This document shows positions 1 to 7,767 of a stretch of 64,000 nt of DNA, in pieces (within the stretch, counting starts at the first letter, position 1; every line of letters starts with the position of its first letter). Source of the stretch: Saltatorellus ferox (GTDB lineage: Bacteria; Planctomycetota; UBA1135; GCA-002686595); NCBI GenBank assembly GCA_007751475.1, contig CP036434.1, forward strand, positions 2,666,001 to 2,730,000, read 5' to 3'. Made by a program: the position numbers and the translations under genes. The notes beneath the pieces are model-generated. The model worked only from the letters and a program-made list of their open reading frames with translations. It was not told where the DNA came from and did no database searches.

Positions 1-355
1 TCTGCATGTCGATGCCTGCGATCGTGAGTGCCACCGCGTGCGGCGGATGTGCGTGGAAGATCGCCTTGCAGTCCGGCCGCTCCGAATAGGCGACCAGGTG
101 AATGCCCACCTCGCTGGAGGGGCGCGGGCCGTCGTCCAATGCGCGGCCCGTCATGTCCACGTGGGCGATGTGGTCCGGCTCGAGGAAACCCTTCATGGCC
201 CCCGTCGGCGTGATCAGGATCGTCCCGTCCGACATCATCGCGCTGATGTTCCCGTCCGCTCCGACGATGTAGCTCCGGTCATAGCCGAGCTTGCCAATCC
301 TGCAGATCGCCGTCCGGATCCGGGCCTCTTCTTCGCTCCAGCGCATCGCGTGCAT
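1..355 (-). CDS. Class II aldolase (fuculose/rhamnulose-phosphate aldolase family), N-terminal part
   Basis: The first 118 residues are inside the window; the C-terminus runs off the left edge. The protein reads as an aldolase/adducin-fold enzyme: an N-terminal helix, then GADGNISAM and LITPTGAMKGFLEPDHI, then SEVGIHLVAYSERPD and the metal-binding FHAHPPHAVAL segment with its two His ligands. Family members cleave deoxysugar phosphates such as fuculose- or rhamnulose-1-phosphate to dihydroxyacetone phosphate plus lactaldehyde. The ATG at 353-355 overlaps the stop of the upstream EutN gene (TGATG), so translation is probably coupled. Next to three shell pentamers, the inferred role is to release lactaldehyde inside a microcompartment. 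The exact sugar substrate cannot be decided from sequence. Confidence 0.88.
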   Translation of the reverse strand, partial: MHAMRWSEEEARIRTAICRIGKLGYDRSYIVGADGNISAMMSDGTILITPTGAMKGFLEPDHIAHVDMTGRALDDGPRPSSEVGIHLVAYSERPDCKAIFHAHPPHAVALTIAGIDMQ

Positions 356-678
356 CAGATCGTCTCCGCTTCCTTTTGGGCCCTGTGGTCGTAGACCACG
401 CGGCCTCCGATCTCGACCTCGTCGACGAAGCCGACGATCAGTGTTTTGACCGGCGCATCTCTTGCACCGAGGATCTGCCGACCCGAGTTGCCCTCGTCGA
501 TGACCAGGACCCGATCGCCGACGCCCGCTCCAATCGTGTCGATGGCGACTCGGGGCTTGCGCTGGACCGCGGATCCCTCCGGTGTCACCGGACGCACCAG
601 AAGCAGCGTCCGACCGCGGAGCGCAGGCACGACTTCCGCCTGGGCCACCACCGTTCCAATGACGTCTGCGAGGATCAC
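355..678 (-). CDS. EutN/CcmL-family microcompartment shell pentamer (107 aa)
   Basis: Small beta-barrel shell vertex protein that would cap the corners of a polyhedral bacterial microcompartment. The start is GTG at 676-678, preceded by a perfect AGGAGG at six bases, and it overlaps the upstream gene's stop by four bases (GTGA). The protein begins MILADVIGTVVAQAEVV and contains the family core AIDTIGAGVGDRVLVIDEGN followed by SGRQI and a VGFVDEVEIGG strand. The reading frame stays open a further 59 codons upstream, but that part is Arg-rich and lacks family residues, so the GTG start is preferred. Its C-terminus (about 20 residues after the last core strand) is slightly longer than typical. 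It is the third of three consecutive pentamer paralogues. Confidence 0.9.
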   Translation of the reverse strand: MILADVIGTVVAQAEVVPALRGRTLLLVRPVTPEGSAVQRKPRVAIDTIGAGVGDRVLVIDEGNSGRQILGARDAPVKTLIVGFVDEVEIGGRVVYDHRAQKEAETI

Positions 679-986
679 GCCGGGCCTCCTGGCGTAGGGT
701 CCAGATCCAGCTCGCGCCCGCCGCTCGTCACCTGCTCGACGAAACCGGTGATCGCCACGTCCACGGGCACGAAGGTCTCGTCCGGCAGCGCGAGCGCAGC
801 CTCGCGACCGTCGATGAAGTGCACCAGATCCCCCGGTCCGACGTCGAGCGCACACGCCGCCACGAGCTGCTCTCCCGTCGACTCGCCGTCCTCGTCCAGC
901 GTCTCCAGGAGCTGGAGCTTCACGCCCTCCAGCCCTTCGTAGCGGACGGTCGCCACGAGGCGCCCGGTGACTCTACCGATGTACAT
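675..986 (-). CDS. EutN/CcmL-family microcompartment shell pentamer (103 aa)
   Basis: Second of three adjacent vertex-protein paralogues. It begins MYIGRVTGRLVATVRYEGL, the usual N-terminal strand of the family, and has CALDVGPGDLVHFIDGREAAL in place of the more typical VGAGxGxxVLxxxGSSAR core, then an ITGFVEQV strand. Its core is therefore the most divergent of the trio, which suggests it is not simply redundant. It follows the first pentamer gene by 12 bases and overlaps the third by four. Microcompartment loci of planctomycetes and verrucomicrobia typically carry several pentamer genes; specialisation of each to different vertices is an inference. Confidence 0.87.
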   Translation of the reverse strand: MYIGRVTGRLVATVRYEGLEGVKLQLLETLDEDGESTGEQLVAACALDVGPGDLVHFIDGREAALALPDETFVPVDVAITGFVEQVTSGGRELDLDPTPGGPA

Positions 987-998
987 CGAAGGCCAGCG

Positions 999-1298
999 CT
1001 ACGCGCCGCTCCACTTCTCGTACACGTTCTTGCCCGACACGTCCCACGAGTCCACGATCGCCATCACGACCGCATCGCAGGGCTTGTCCTTGGTGATGTT
1101 CGTCTGACGCGCCGAAGATCCCGTCGCGTAGAGCACCAGATCGCCGGGCCCTGCGCCGACCGAATCGACCGCGATCACGTACTGATCCCTGGGCTGGTTC
1201 TCGTGACTGCGGACCTGGACGACCAGGAGCTTGTGGGATTCGAGCTGCGGATCCTTCTGGGTCGCAACGACGCTTCCGACGACTTCGCCTATGAGCAT
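999..1298 (-). CDS. EutN/CcmL-family microcompartment shell pentamer (99 aa)
   Basis: The most canonical of the three vertex proteins. It begins MLIGEVVGSVVATQKDPQL, continues with HKLLVVQVRS, then the family signature VDSVGAGPGDLVLYATGSSA with RQTNI following, and ends with the AVVMAIVDSWDV strand. Length matches the family's usual 85-105 residues. It is the promoter-proximal shell gene in this window; 60 bases separate it from the peptidyl-prolyl isomerase gene upstream on the same strand, and no clear promoter is visible there. Hexameric BMC-H genes and the aldehyde dehydrogenase expected in such an operon are not in the window and would lie beyond the left edge. Confidence 0.92.
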   Translation of the reverse strand: MLIGEVVGSVVATQKDPQLESHKLLVVQVRSHENQPRDQYVIAVDSVGAGPGDLVLYATGSSARQTNITKDKPCDAVVMAIVDSWDVSGKNVYEKWSGA

Positions 1299-1358
1299 GG
1301 GGGAGAGGGGCTTCCTGGGAACCTGGGGGAGGCTTGGGTGAAAGGCCGAAAGTCGACG

Positions 1359-2861
1359 TCAGCGGGGATCGAGGTACGTGGCGACCGACCTGCGGTCGAG
1401 CGTTTCGTTCAGGAAGCGACCGCGCAGTTCGCGGTGCACGTGATCGCGCATCTCCGGCCAGGTCGGCGCCGGAGTGCGGGCTCCGAGCATGCCCAGCAGG
1501 ACGCCATTCTCGATGCGGATCGGTCCGATGATCGTTCCAGCGATATCGTCGGGGGTCGCGTCCACGACCGCGAAGGCCGCGCTGCGCAGGTCGGCGAGTT
1601 CTTTCGAGGACCCCGCGCGCGTGATCTGGCCGAGGAGGCCGCCGCGTTCGCGCGTCGACTTGTCCTGGCTGTGTATCTCGACGACGCGGGCAAAGTCCTC
1701 CGGCCCCGCGATCGCGGCCTTCATCTCCCGCAGCTCCCGCTCGACCTTGCGGAACGAGGGCACCAGCGGGTTGTCCTCTTCTTCGGTCGCGTTCTTGAAG
1801 AGCACGCTCAGCTCCACCGCCTCACCGAAGCGACTATCGAAGAAGTCGCGCTCCTCTTCGTAGACCTTGCGCAGCGACTCGTCGTCGTGGCGCCGGTCGA
1901 CGGCCTCGTGGGCGAGGGCCGCCGCGCGGATGGCGGGATCGAGCCGCAACGCCTCGATGGAGAGACCGCGCGCTTCCAGAAGCCGGTCGTACGCGACCCC
2001 CTGGTAGTCCGGATTGGCCGAGGCCTCGGCGGCGCGCCGCTCGATCTCGCGATCCAGCGCCTTGTTGGCGCCCTCGGCCGTGACCTCTGGCATGCGCGCA
2101 CGGACGGCGCGCTCCAGCAGGATGAGGTAGCACGCTTCACGCTCATCCGCGTCGTCGACCTGGGACCTCAGGTGATCGCCGAATTCCTTGCGCGTGATGA
2201 CCACGTCGCCGGAGATGCAGACGACGCCCTCGTCCCAGGGATGCTCGCGCGGCTCGAAGCCGCGGTCCTTGAGCTCTTGCTCCAGCCAGATCTGCTGCTG
2301 GTCGCCGCTGACCTCACCGCCCGCCGGGATGCCGAGGGCGCGGCGCGTCAGCGTTTCATGGATCATCGAGAGCTCGAGGTACTCACGGAACTGCTCGAGT
2401 TCCACGCCCTGGGACGCGATGAACTCCTTCAGCCCGCCCGCCGATCCGGCGGCCTTGGCCTCCACATCGAGTTCGCGGTACCGATCGTCGAGCATCGCCT
2501 CGGTGATCTCGATCCCCTCGGCCCGGCCCTTGGCCCGGATCACGCGCAGCTCGAGGAGCTGGCGCAGCGCTGCGTCGCCGTTCGGTCCCTTGCCGTCCCG
2601 CCAGATCAGGAGGGTGTTCAGGTCCTCGAAGGTCACGATGCCGGCATCGCCCTCGAGCAGCCCGCCTGGGCCAGCGACCTCACCGACGGCGCGTGCGGCG
2701 AAACCCTCTTCGTTCACCGTGACGGAAGCGCCAGCGTCCTGGGCCACGGCGGAAGGGTGCGCCAGGGGGAAAAGGACTGCGGAAGCTGCAGGAAAGGCGG
2801 CCGGGCCGTGGGCGGCCAGAGCGAGCCAGGCCGCGGTCGCGGCGGTCGAGCGGGACATCAT
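1359..2861 (-). CDS. SurA/PpiC-like periplasmic peptidyl-prolyl isomerase (500 aa)
   Basis: Exported foldase-like protein. A signal peptide follows the chosen start (Met-Met-Ser-Arg, a run of Ala/Leu, then a likely Ala-x-Ala cleavage site before DAGASVTVNEEG). Residues about 60-330 are charged and helical with two SurA-N-like blocks (LRQLLELRVIRAKGRAEGI and YLILLERAVRARMPEVTAEG). A parvulin-like domain lies around 350-470, recognised by FARVVEIHSQDKSTRERGG, then LLGQI and an AAF helix. An upstream in-frame start at 2924 would add 21 residues in front of the signal peptide and is less likely. A link to the shell operon downstream is not evident. Confidence 0.8.
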   Translation of the reverse strand: MMSRSTAATAAWLALAAHGPAAFPAASAVLFPLAHPSAVAQDAGASVTVNEEGFAARAVGEVAGPGGLLEGDAGIVTFEDLNTLLIWRDGKGPNGDAALRQLLELRVIRAKGRAEGIEITEAMLDDRYRELDVEAKAAGSAGGLKEFIASQGVELEQFREYLELSMIHETLTRRALGIPAGGEVSGDQQQIWLEQELKDRGFEPREHPWDEGVVCISGDVVITRKEFGDHLRSQVDDADEREACYLILLERAVRARMPEVTAEGANKALDREIERRAAEASANPDYQGVAYDRLLEARGLSIEALRLDPAIRAAALAHEAVDRRHDDESLRKVYEEERDFFDSRFGEAVELSVLFKNATEEEDNPLVPSFRKVERELREMKAAIAGPEDFARVVEIHSQDKSTRERGGLLGQITRAGSSKELADLRSAAFAVVDATPDDIAGTIIGPIRIENGVLLGMLGARTPAPTWPEMRDHVHRELRGRFLNETLDRRSVATYLDPR

Positions 2862-3202
2862 GGTGCCGCACAGCATACGGCCGCTGGACGGCAGCGGGAA
2901 GATGTACTGGCCGCACCTCTCCAACTCGTCGCGGCTCTTCTGGAGGTACGGGACACGTTTTCTACACCGTGATGGCCTGTTTCTGCGACAACCGCGCGGA
3001 CCGCATGGTCTCGAACGACAACTTCGGCGGCCTGTCAGCGATCGACAACGTGACGGGCCTTCGGGAGGTCAACGACGTGAACTCCGGGCAGTTCATGCAC
3101 CCGGGCGTGACCTACCGATTCACGATCTGGTCCGAATCACGAAGCTCTCTATCGAGGGCGTGCTGGAGGGCGCGTCGAGCATGAAGCATCTTGCTCAGGC
3201 TC
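2862..3202. other. Intergenic stretch, no confident gene
   Basis: It holds the 5' region of the isomerase gene. A short plus-strand frame from about 2969 to 3184 (71 codons, GTG or ATG start) contains a fairly protein-like middle (VSNDNFGGLSAIDNVTG) but ends in Ser/Arg-rich residues and has no ribosome-binding site I can see. It could be a remnant of a displaced gene. I recognise no RNA gene or clear promoter. Confidence 0.4.
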
Positions 3203-3340
3203 TCATTCGATCGGCCGCTCGACCTGGGCCGATAGCGCTCCCGCGAGCGGTCCAGAATCGAAGTCGACCCGCAGAGTCAGCATGTCCCGTTCGGAATCAT
3301 CGAGGTCGGGCACTTCCACGAAGGCCGGGCAGAGCGTGCC
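3203..3340 (-). other. Open in-frame continuation beyond the TGA of the upstream gene
   Basis: After the TGA at 3341-3343 the same frame stays open for 45 codons to a TGA at 3203-3205. The translation (GTLCPAFVEVPDLDDSERDM, then LTLRVDFDSGPLAGALSA) looks like authentic secreted-protein sequence with an alternating beta pattern and acidic residues, not like a random frame. The gene may therefore have been longer and been cut by a point change at a former TGG or TGC codon, or the TGA may be read through. The sequence just downstream of the TGA can form only a weak, bulged hairpin (GGCAC with GTGCC), which is poor support for selenocysteine insertion. Confidence 0.45.
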
Positions 3341-4564
3341 TCACAAGAACTGCGACGTGTAGGTGACGAGGGGGTCCTCGCCCGCTCCGAGCAAGGACAC
3401 GGTGCCCTTCAACTGGGACGGGCCGATCCAGCCGCGGCTGCCGCGGTAGGCGTTTCGGATCAGCAGTCGGTCGGCTCCCAGGTAGAGGTAGGGCTGCGCG
3501 CGGACGGAGTCGGCGATGGTGAGCGTCTTGGCGTTCTCAGGAAGCGCAAGCTCGAGGCTGAGCGCTTCCCGCACGGGGTCCAGCGTGAGGGCGCCGCCCG
3601 CGGCGACCCGTCGCCAGGAGGCCTCGGTGGGCCGGAACGCCTCGGAGAAGACGAAGGTCCAGTCGGGCTGTTCAGGGTCCTCCTCCGACGGGGAAAGCTG
3701 AAGCGTCAGCGTCGAGAGCCGGTAGTCGCCCGTCGGCACCTCGGTGGCGCGGGCGTGCTCTCGGACGGACACGACCGTGCCGTCACGGCCCACGAGGATC
3801 GCCTCCACGGAGCGGACGTCGTCGCGGATTTCGGCGCCGGCACGGTGCAGCGCGATCTCGATCGTTCCGAACTCGTTCGCTTCCGTGAGGCGCAGGCGAT
3901 CGCCCTCTCGGTTGGACCGGACCGCGTAGCGCACGCGGCCGCGTTCCTCGGGGAGCGTCAGGAACGGGAGCGATGAGTAGAGCTCACCGAAGGCCGCCCA
4001 TTCGCCGTCGCCGTTCCGATCGATCCAGAGCTGGTCGCCGTGGTCGCCAAAGAAGCCGTTCACGTTGCTGTCACGGCGCCTGACGCGTGTTGCGTCCTCG
4101 CCGATCGAGATCTCGCCTTCCAGCCAGCCCAGCGTCGACGCCGCGAGGATCGAGGCGGACTCGTTCAGCTCGAAGCAGAGCCGCCTCGGCAGCGGGTTCG
4201 TCTCGCCCTCGGCATTGCGTACGTGGGCGCTGAGCGACACGTCCCAGGCGCGCGCGTCCTCGGAAACCTCCGGGACGAGTTCGTCGTTCGTGATGACGAG
4301 ATCGCGGTTCTGATCCAGGTAGAGCGCCGCTGCGCCGGATTCGTGGAGGTCCAGCACTGCGGTGACGCGAACGGAGTCCGGTTCGCCGTAACGAAGGCGC
4401 GCGAAGCGCTGCCTGTCTCCGGTCAGCGCGACAGCGATGCGGACGTCCTCGAAAGCGGTGCTCACCAGCGGAAGCGCCACGGGTGACGGATGGCGCATCG
4501 GCGCGCCCTCGGGCGGCACGATGTACGCGAGCTGGGCGGCGAAGAGGAGCGAGGAGACGAACAT
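3341..4564 (-). CDS. Secreted protein with EF-hand-like calcium loops, unknown function (407 aa)
   Basis: I do not recognise a named family. The N-terminus (MFVSSLLFAAQLAYIV) is signal-peptide-like. Two calcium-loop motifs are visible: DQNRDLVITNDE, which fits the 12-residue EF-hand pattern (D1, N3, D5, E12), and DRNGDGEWAAFGE, close to it. The rest is beta-rich with many acidic residues. The ATG overlaps the stop of the upstream 1047-residue gene by one base (TGATG), so the two are co-transcribed and probably translationally coupled. The frame continues beyond the annotated stop with protein-like sequence to 3203, so the present C-terminus may be truncated. Confidence 0.72.
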   Translation of the reverse strand: MFVSSLLFAAQLAYIVPPEGAPMRHPSPVALPLVSTAFEDVRIAVALTGDRQRFARLRYGEPDSVRVTAVLDLHESGAAALYLDQNRDLVITNDELVPEVSEDARAWDVSLSAHVRNAEGETNPLPRRLCFELNESASILAASTLGWLEGEISIGEDATRVRRRDSNVNGFFGDHGDQLWIDRNGDGEWAAFGELYSSLPFLTLPEERGRVRYAVRSNREGDRLRLTEANEFGTIEIALHRAGAEIRDDVRSVEAILVGRDGTVVSVREHARATEVPTGDYRLSTLTLQLSPSEEDPEQPDWTFVFSEAFRPTEASWRRVAAGGALTLDPVREALSLELALPENAKTLTIADSVRAQPYLYLGADRLLIRNAYRGSRGWIGPSQLKGTVSLLGAGEDPLVTYTSQFL

Positions 4565-7500
4565 CAGAGCCCCTCCTCACCGGGCCACCAGCTGGCGGGA
4601 AGCAGCTTGCAGGATGGGAACAACCGCCCGATCGGATCCGACGACCTCGCGAGCGCGCTCACGCCCGCCCGGAGAGCGAGGTCCCGGAGGTCTCCCGGGA
4701 GGTCCTCGAGCCTGGCTTCCAGGTTCTCACGATGGATGAGCGCCAGTGCCGTGCCGATCGTATGGATCTGGCTGCGCGCGCCCCGAGTTCGCGGCCCGTC
4801 CGAGGCGAGGGCGACGATCCAGGGCTCGAGGATGGCCTGCGCGATCGGAGGGCTGTGTCCGCTGAGCGCGATGGCGAGGCAAGCTTCCGCGTTGGCGAGC
4901 GCCTCGGCGTCGAACGATGTGTAACCACCCGAGTGGCGGGGTACGCCCAGCGCGCGGACCTGCCAGCCCTCGAAACCCGCCGGATCCACGACGTCGGCGA
5001 TGCCCATGAGGAACGCGGCCACGGCCACGGGATGATGCCTTCGGACGTAGCTCGCACGCGCGTCTTCGTCGAGCCGATCGAAGGCCCGCAGAAGCGCCTC
5101 GATCGCCTCGTCTCGCGAACCCCGCTCTGCCAGGGCGAGCGCGATCAGGCCGTAAGGAATGCCCGACGTCGCGTATCGATCGGCGATCTCGCTCGCGCGG
5201 CGCGCGTCGCTCTCCGCCATGTGGTACACGATGGCCGGGAGCGCTCGGTCGATGTAGAACTGCACGTGCTCGCCCTTCAGGCTGGCCAGCATCTCCTCGC
5301 TCGCCTCGATGTCGACCTTCGCTAGCCACGCGGCGGCCCGTGCGATCGCCCGGTGGCGGTCGGAGTCCTGCCGGGCGGACACGACCAGCTCCAGGCCGAC
5401 CTCGCGGTTCTCCAGGAAGACGACTGCGCCCAGCTCCGCCGCATCGAAGGTGGATCTACCGCTCTTGGCGAGCTTCTTCGCCGTCTCGATGGCGGGCTCC
5501 CATACGGTGCGAGCCGCCTCACCCTCGCCCAGCTCGACGAGGCCCCGCGCGATGAACGCCGCCCGAAGGACCTGCCCCGAGGCGTCAGAATCCTCGGGGA
5601 CCTCCGCGCTGGCGCGGGACAGCGCTTCCCATGCCGCCGGTTTCTCGAGGTAGGGGGCCGCTCGATACGCGATGCGGGCGCGGCTCCGAGCGATCTCTTC
5701 GCGGCCAACGAGCGCCAGCGCTTCGCCGGGGCGCCGGATGGCCACCCTTGCCGCGAGCATCGACAAGGCGCGGCTCGAGATCGTCGGGTCCTCGCACACG
5801 CCGGAATCGAGGAAGGCCAGGACGCCATCGGGGTCGGCGTGCATGAGGGGTTCGAGCCATTGGACGACGCTCTTCGGATCCGCGGCCAGTGACTCCGTTA
5901 CCCTGGACCAGGCGAGCTTCTTCACCAGGAGCGTGTCGGCGTCCTCCGCTCTGGACGGACGCGCAGCCGTCAGTTCGTGGGCCTCCAGGTCGACGTCGGA
6001 CGATTCTGCCGTCCGCAGGTTCTGCCCGAGAATGGCTGCCTCGATCAGACCATCACGTTCGAAGAGCACGATATCGGAATCGGACTCGCCCCCGAGGGCG
6101 GTGAACGTGCCGTCGCTCTCCACGGGCGACCAGAACTCGCTGGTTCGCAGCCGGACGCGCAGTTCGCCTTGGTCGACGATGTCCACGCCGGACGCGGTGA
6201 GCTCCGGAGTGATCCACCGCTCGATGGCTGGAAGAGTGATGCCCGCGGCGAGTTCTTCCGCCGGGAGAAAGGCCGTCATACCGGGGAGGACCCGGCGCCT
6301 GTCGGCATCACTCCAACCCTCGAAGCGAATCGCGTAGAGGCCTCCGGGCGCGAGCGCGCGCTCCAGAACGATCGCTTCGTCCGCGCCGCTCGCCCGGGAG
6401 AGGCTACCGCCCACGATCAGAGCTCCCTCGACGTTCACGTACGTCAGCGCGTCTTCGCCCACGAGTGTCAGCCGAAGGCGGGGCGCGGGTTCATCGCCCT
6501 GCCAGACGGACTCGACCCGTGCGCACGGCGCAGGAGCGAGTTTCAGCTTCGCAGGCTTGACCGCGCTCCCATCGCGGGGTGCGGTGACGCCCACGCGTCC
6601 GATGCGGCCCCCTCGATGGCCGATCAGTTCGAAGGGATCCTCCGGGACGACGGGGCCGACCCGGAAGGACCCGTCGGGCCCCGCGACGGCGGTCAATACG
6701 CGAAACTGTCGAGCTTCTCCCCTGCGCGCGGCCGTGATCCACGCACCCGCAGCCGCGCTCCCGTCTTCGTTCATGGCCCGCCCGTGAATCCAGGAGCTGG
6801 CGCCGGGCCGAGTCCCGGCGAGGCTCGCCGGGAGCACGCCTTCTCCCTCGGGCCTCAGCAGCAGCTGACCGAGATGGTCAGGAACGGACGCCGTCCAGGG
6901 ACCGTCGCCCTTCAGCTCGAGCACGTCGTGAAACTCTGCCGTCAGCGTCCGCGCTTCGAAGGAGGGAACCTGAAGCCAGGCACGCAGGGAAGTGCGAGTC
7001 CCCGCCTCGATCGTGGCGGCGCCCGCGTCGGGCCCGCTGATCGCCCTCTCTGTCGGCCGCGGCAGGACCAGCGTGCCCGGGAAGTCCCCGGCGCTTCGGT
7101 CCATCCAGGTCAGCCCGAAGCGCCCTGATTCGGGCAAGGCGATGATCAGCTCCACGATCGCTTCGGATGCGAAAGGGAGCGTCACGCGCCCCTCACCGTC
7201 CGTTCGAAAGAGGCAAGCGTCCGACCAGATCTCCGGAGAGATGCGCAGGCCGCTGCCGGAGTCGGGATAGGTGAGCGCGGTCGGGAAGACTCGCACTCCG
7301 CGGTAGGGGGTGCCGGACGGATCCTCGACGGTGAACTCCGTGGAGCGGAGCTCTGGCAGCCAGGGTTCGAAGGGGACGCCAGCCGGCACGTCATCCGGCG
7401 CCCATGAGGCCCGGAACGCGCCGTGCCCTTCCTTCCAGACGAGGACCGATAGGTCGCACAGGACGCCGGCCCTTTCGATCCATTCCGTTGGAATCGTCAG

Positions 7501-7707
7501 CTCGAACCCGCCGGTATCCGTGCTCGTGGCCGAGGCAACGAGTTCCCACTGGGGCCCGGTGGGCACTGCCTCCTGGGAGCTGAGCCAGAGCCTTGCGCCG
7601 CCGACGGGTTGGCCCTCGCAGTCGAGGACGCGGCCCATGATGAGGTGGCCGGGGGAGAGAACGGCGAGAGCGAGCGGGACGAGGCTTGGCAGCATGGATG
7701 CTGCCAA
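4564..7707 (-). CDS. Large secreted protein with carboxypeptidase-regulatory-like domains and helical repeats (1047 aa)
   Basis: Signal peptide at the N-terminus (MAASMLPSLVPLALAVLSPG). Residues about 23-110 resemble a carboxypeptidase-regulatory-like beta-sandwich (IMGRVLDCEGQPVGGARLWL, then DTGGFELTIP). A second such unit is near 305-375 (IHGRAMNEDGSAAAGAWITA, then GPDGSFRVGPV). From about residue 590 to the end the protein turns helical, with Ala-rich repeats resembling HEAT/TPR arrays (for example RASEIADRYATSGIPYGLIA). There is no catalytic motif I can identify. It is followed by the EF-hand-like gene with a one-base overlap. The domain order suggests an envelope scaffold or binding protein; this is an inference. 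Confidence 0.75.
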   Translation of the reverse strand: MAASMLPSLVPLALAVLSPGHLIMGRVLDCEGQPVGGARLWLSSQEAVPTGPQWELVASATSTDTGGFELTIPTEWIERAGVLCDLSVLVWKEGHGAFRASWAPDDVPAGVPFEPWLPELRSTEFTVEDPSGTPYRGVRVFPTALTYPDSGSGLRISPEIWSDACLFRTDGEGRVTLPFASEAIVELIIALPESGRFGLTWMDRSAGDFPGTLVLPRPTERAISGPDAGAATIEAGTRTSLRAWLQVPSFEARTLTAEFHDVLELKGDGPWTASVPDHLGQLLLRPEGEGVLPASLAGTRPGASSWIHGRAMNEDGSAAAGAWITAARRGEARQFRVLTAVAGPDGSFRVGPVVPEDPFELIGHRGGRIGRVGVTAPRDGSAVKPAKLKLAPAPCARVESVWQGDEPAPRLRLTLVGEDALTYVNVEGALIVGGSLSRASGADEAIVLERALAPGGLYAIRFEGWSDADRRRVLPGMTAFLPAEELAAGITLPAIERWITPELTASGVDIVDQGELRVRLRTSEFWSPVESDGTFTALGGESDSDIVLFERDGLIEAAILGQNLRTAESSDVDLEAHELTAARPSRAEDADTLLVKKLAWSRVTESLAADPKSVVQWLEPLMHADPDGVLAFLDSGVCEDPTISSRALSMLAARVAIRRPGEALALVGREEIARSRARIAYRAAPYLEKPAAWEALSRASAEVPEDSDASGQVLRAAFIARGLVELGEGEAARTVWEPAIETAKKLAKSGRSTFDAAELGAVVFLENREVGLELVVSARQDSDRHRAIARAAAWLAKVDIEASEEMLASLKGEHVQFYIDRALPAIVYHMAESDARRASEIADRYATSGIPYGLIALALAERGSRDEAIEALLRAFDRLDEDARASYVRRHHPVAVAAFLMGIADVVDPAGFEGWQVRALGVPRHSGGYTSFDAEALANAEACLAIALSGHSPPIAQAILEPWIVALASDGPRTRGARSQIHTIGTALALIHRENLEARLEDLPGDLRDLALRAGVSALARSSDPIGRLFPSCKLLPASWWPGEEGL

Positions 7708-7767
7708 CGTACGTGTCCCGGCGCGGTTCAGCCTTTCCGCGGGGCCGAATTCGACCGGTTTCTTCTG

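Noticed and set aside
819..2972. A 717-codon open frame on the plus strand opposite the shell and isomerase genes
   Set aside because: It is a high-GC shadow of the minus-strand genes: its translation is rich in Arg, His, Gln and Leu-Asp without any family motif, while the opposite strand encodes clear EutN and SurA-like sequence.
2969..3184. Short plus-strand frame in the 2.9-3.2 kb gap
   Set aside because: A part of it looks protein-like, but it lacks a ribosome-binding site, ends in a Ser/Arg run and matches no family I know. Not called as a gene.
3203..3343. Selenoprotein
   Set aside because: Attractive because of TGA followed by a Cys four residues later, but the hairpin after the TGA is bulged and weak, the protein is not redox-like, and no selenocysteine genes are in view. 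Kept only as an open question.
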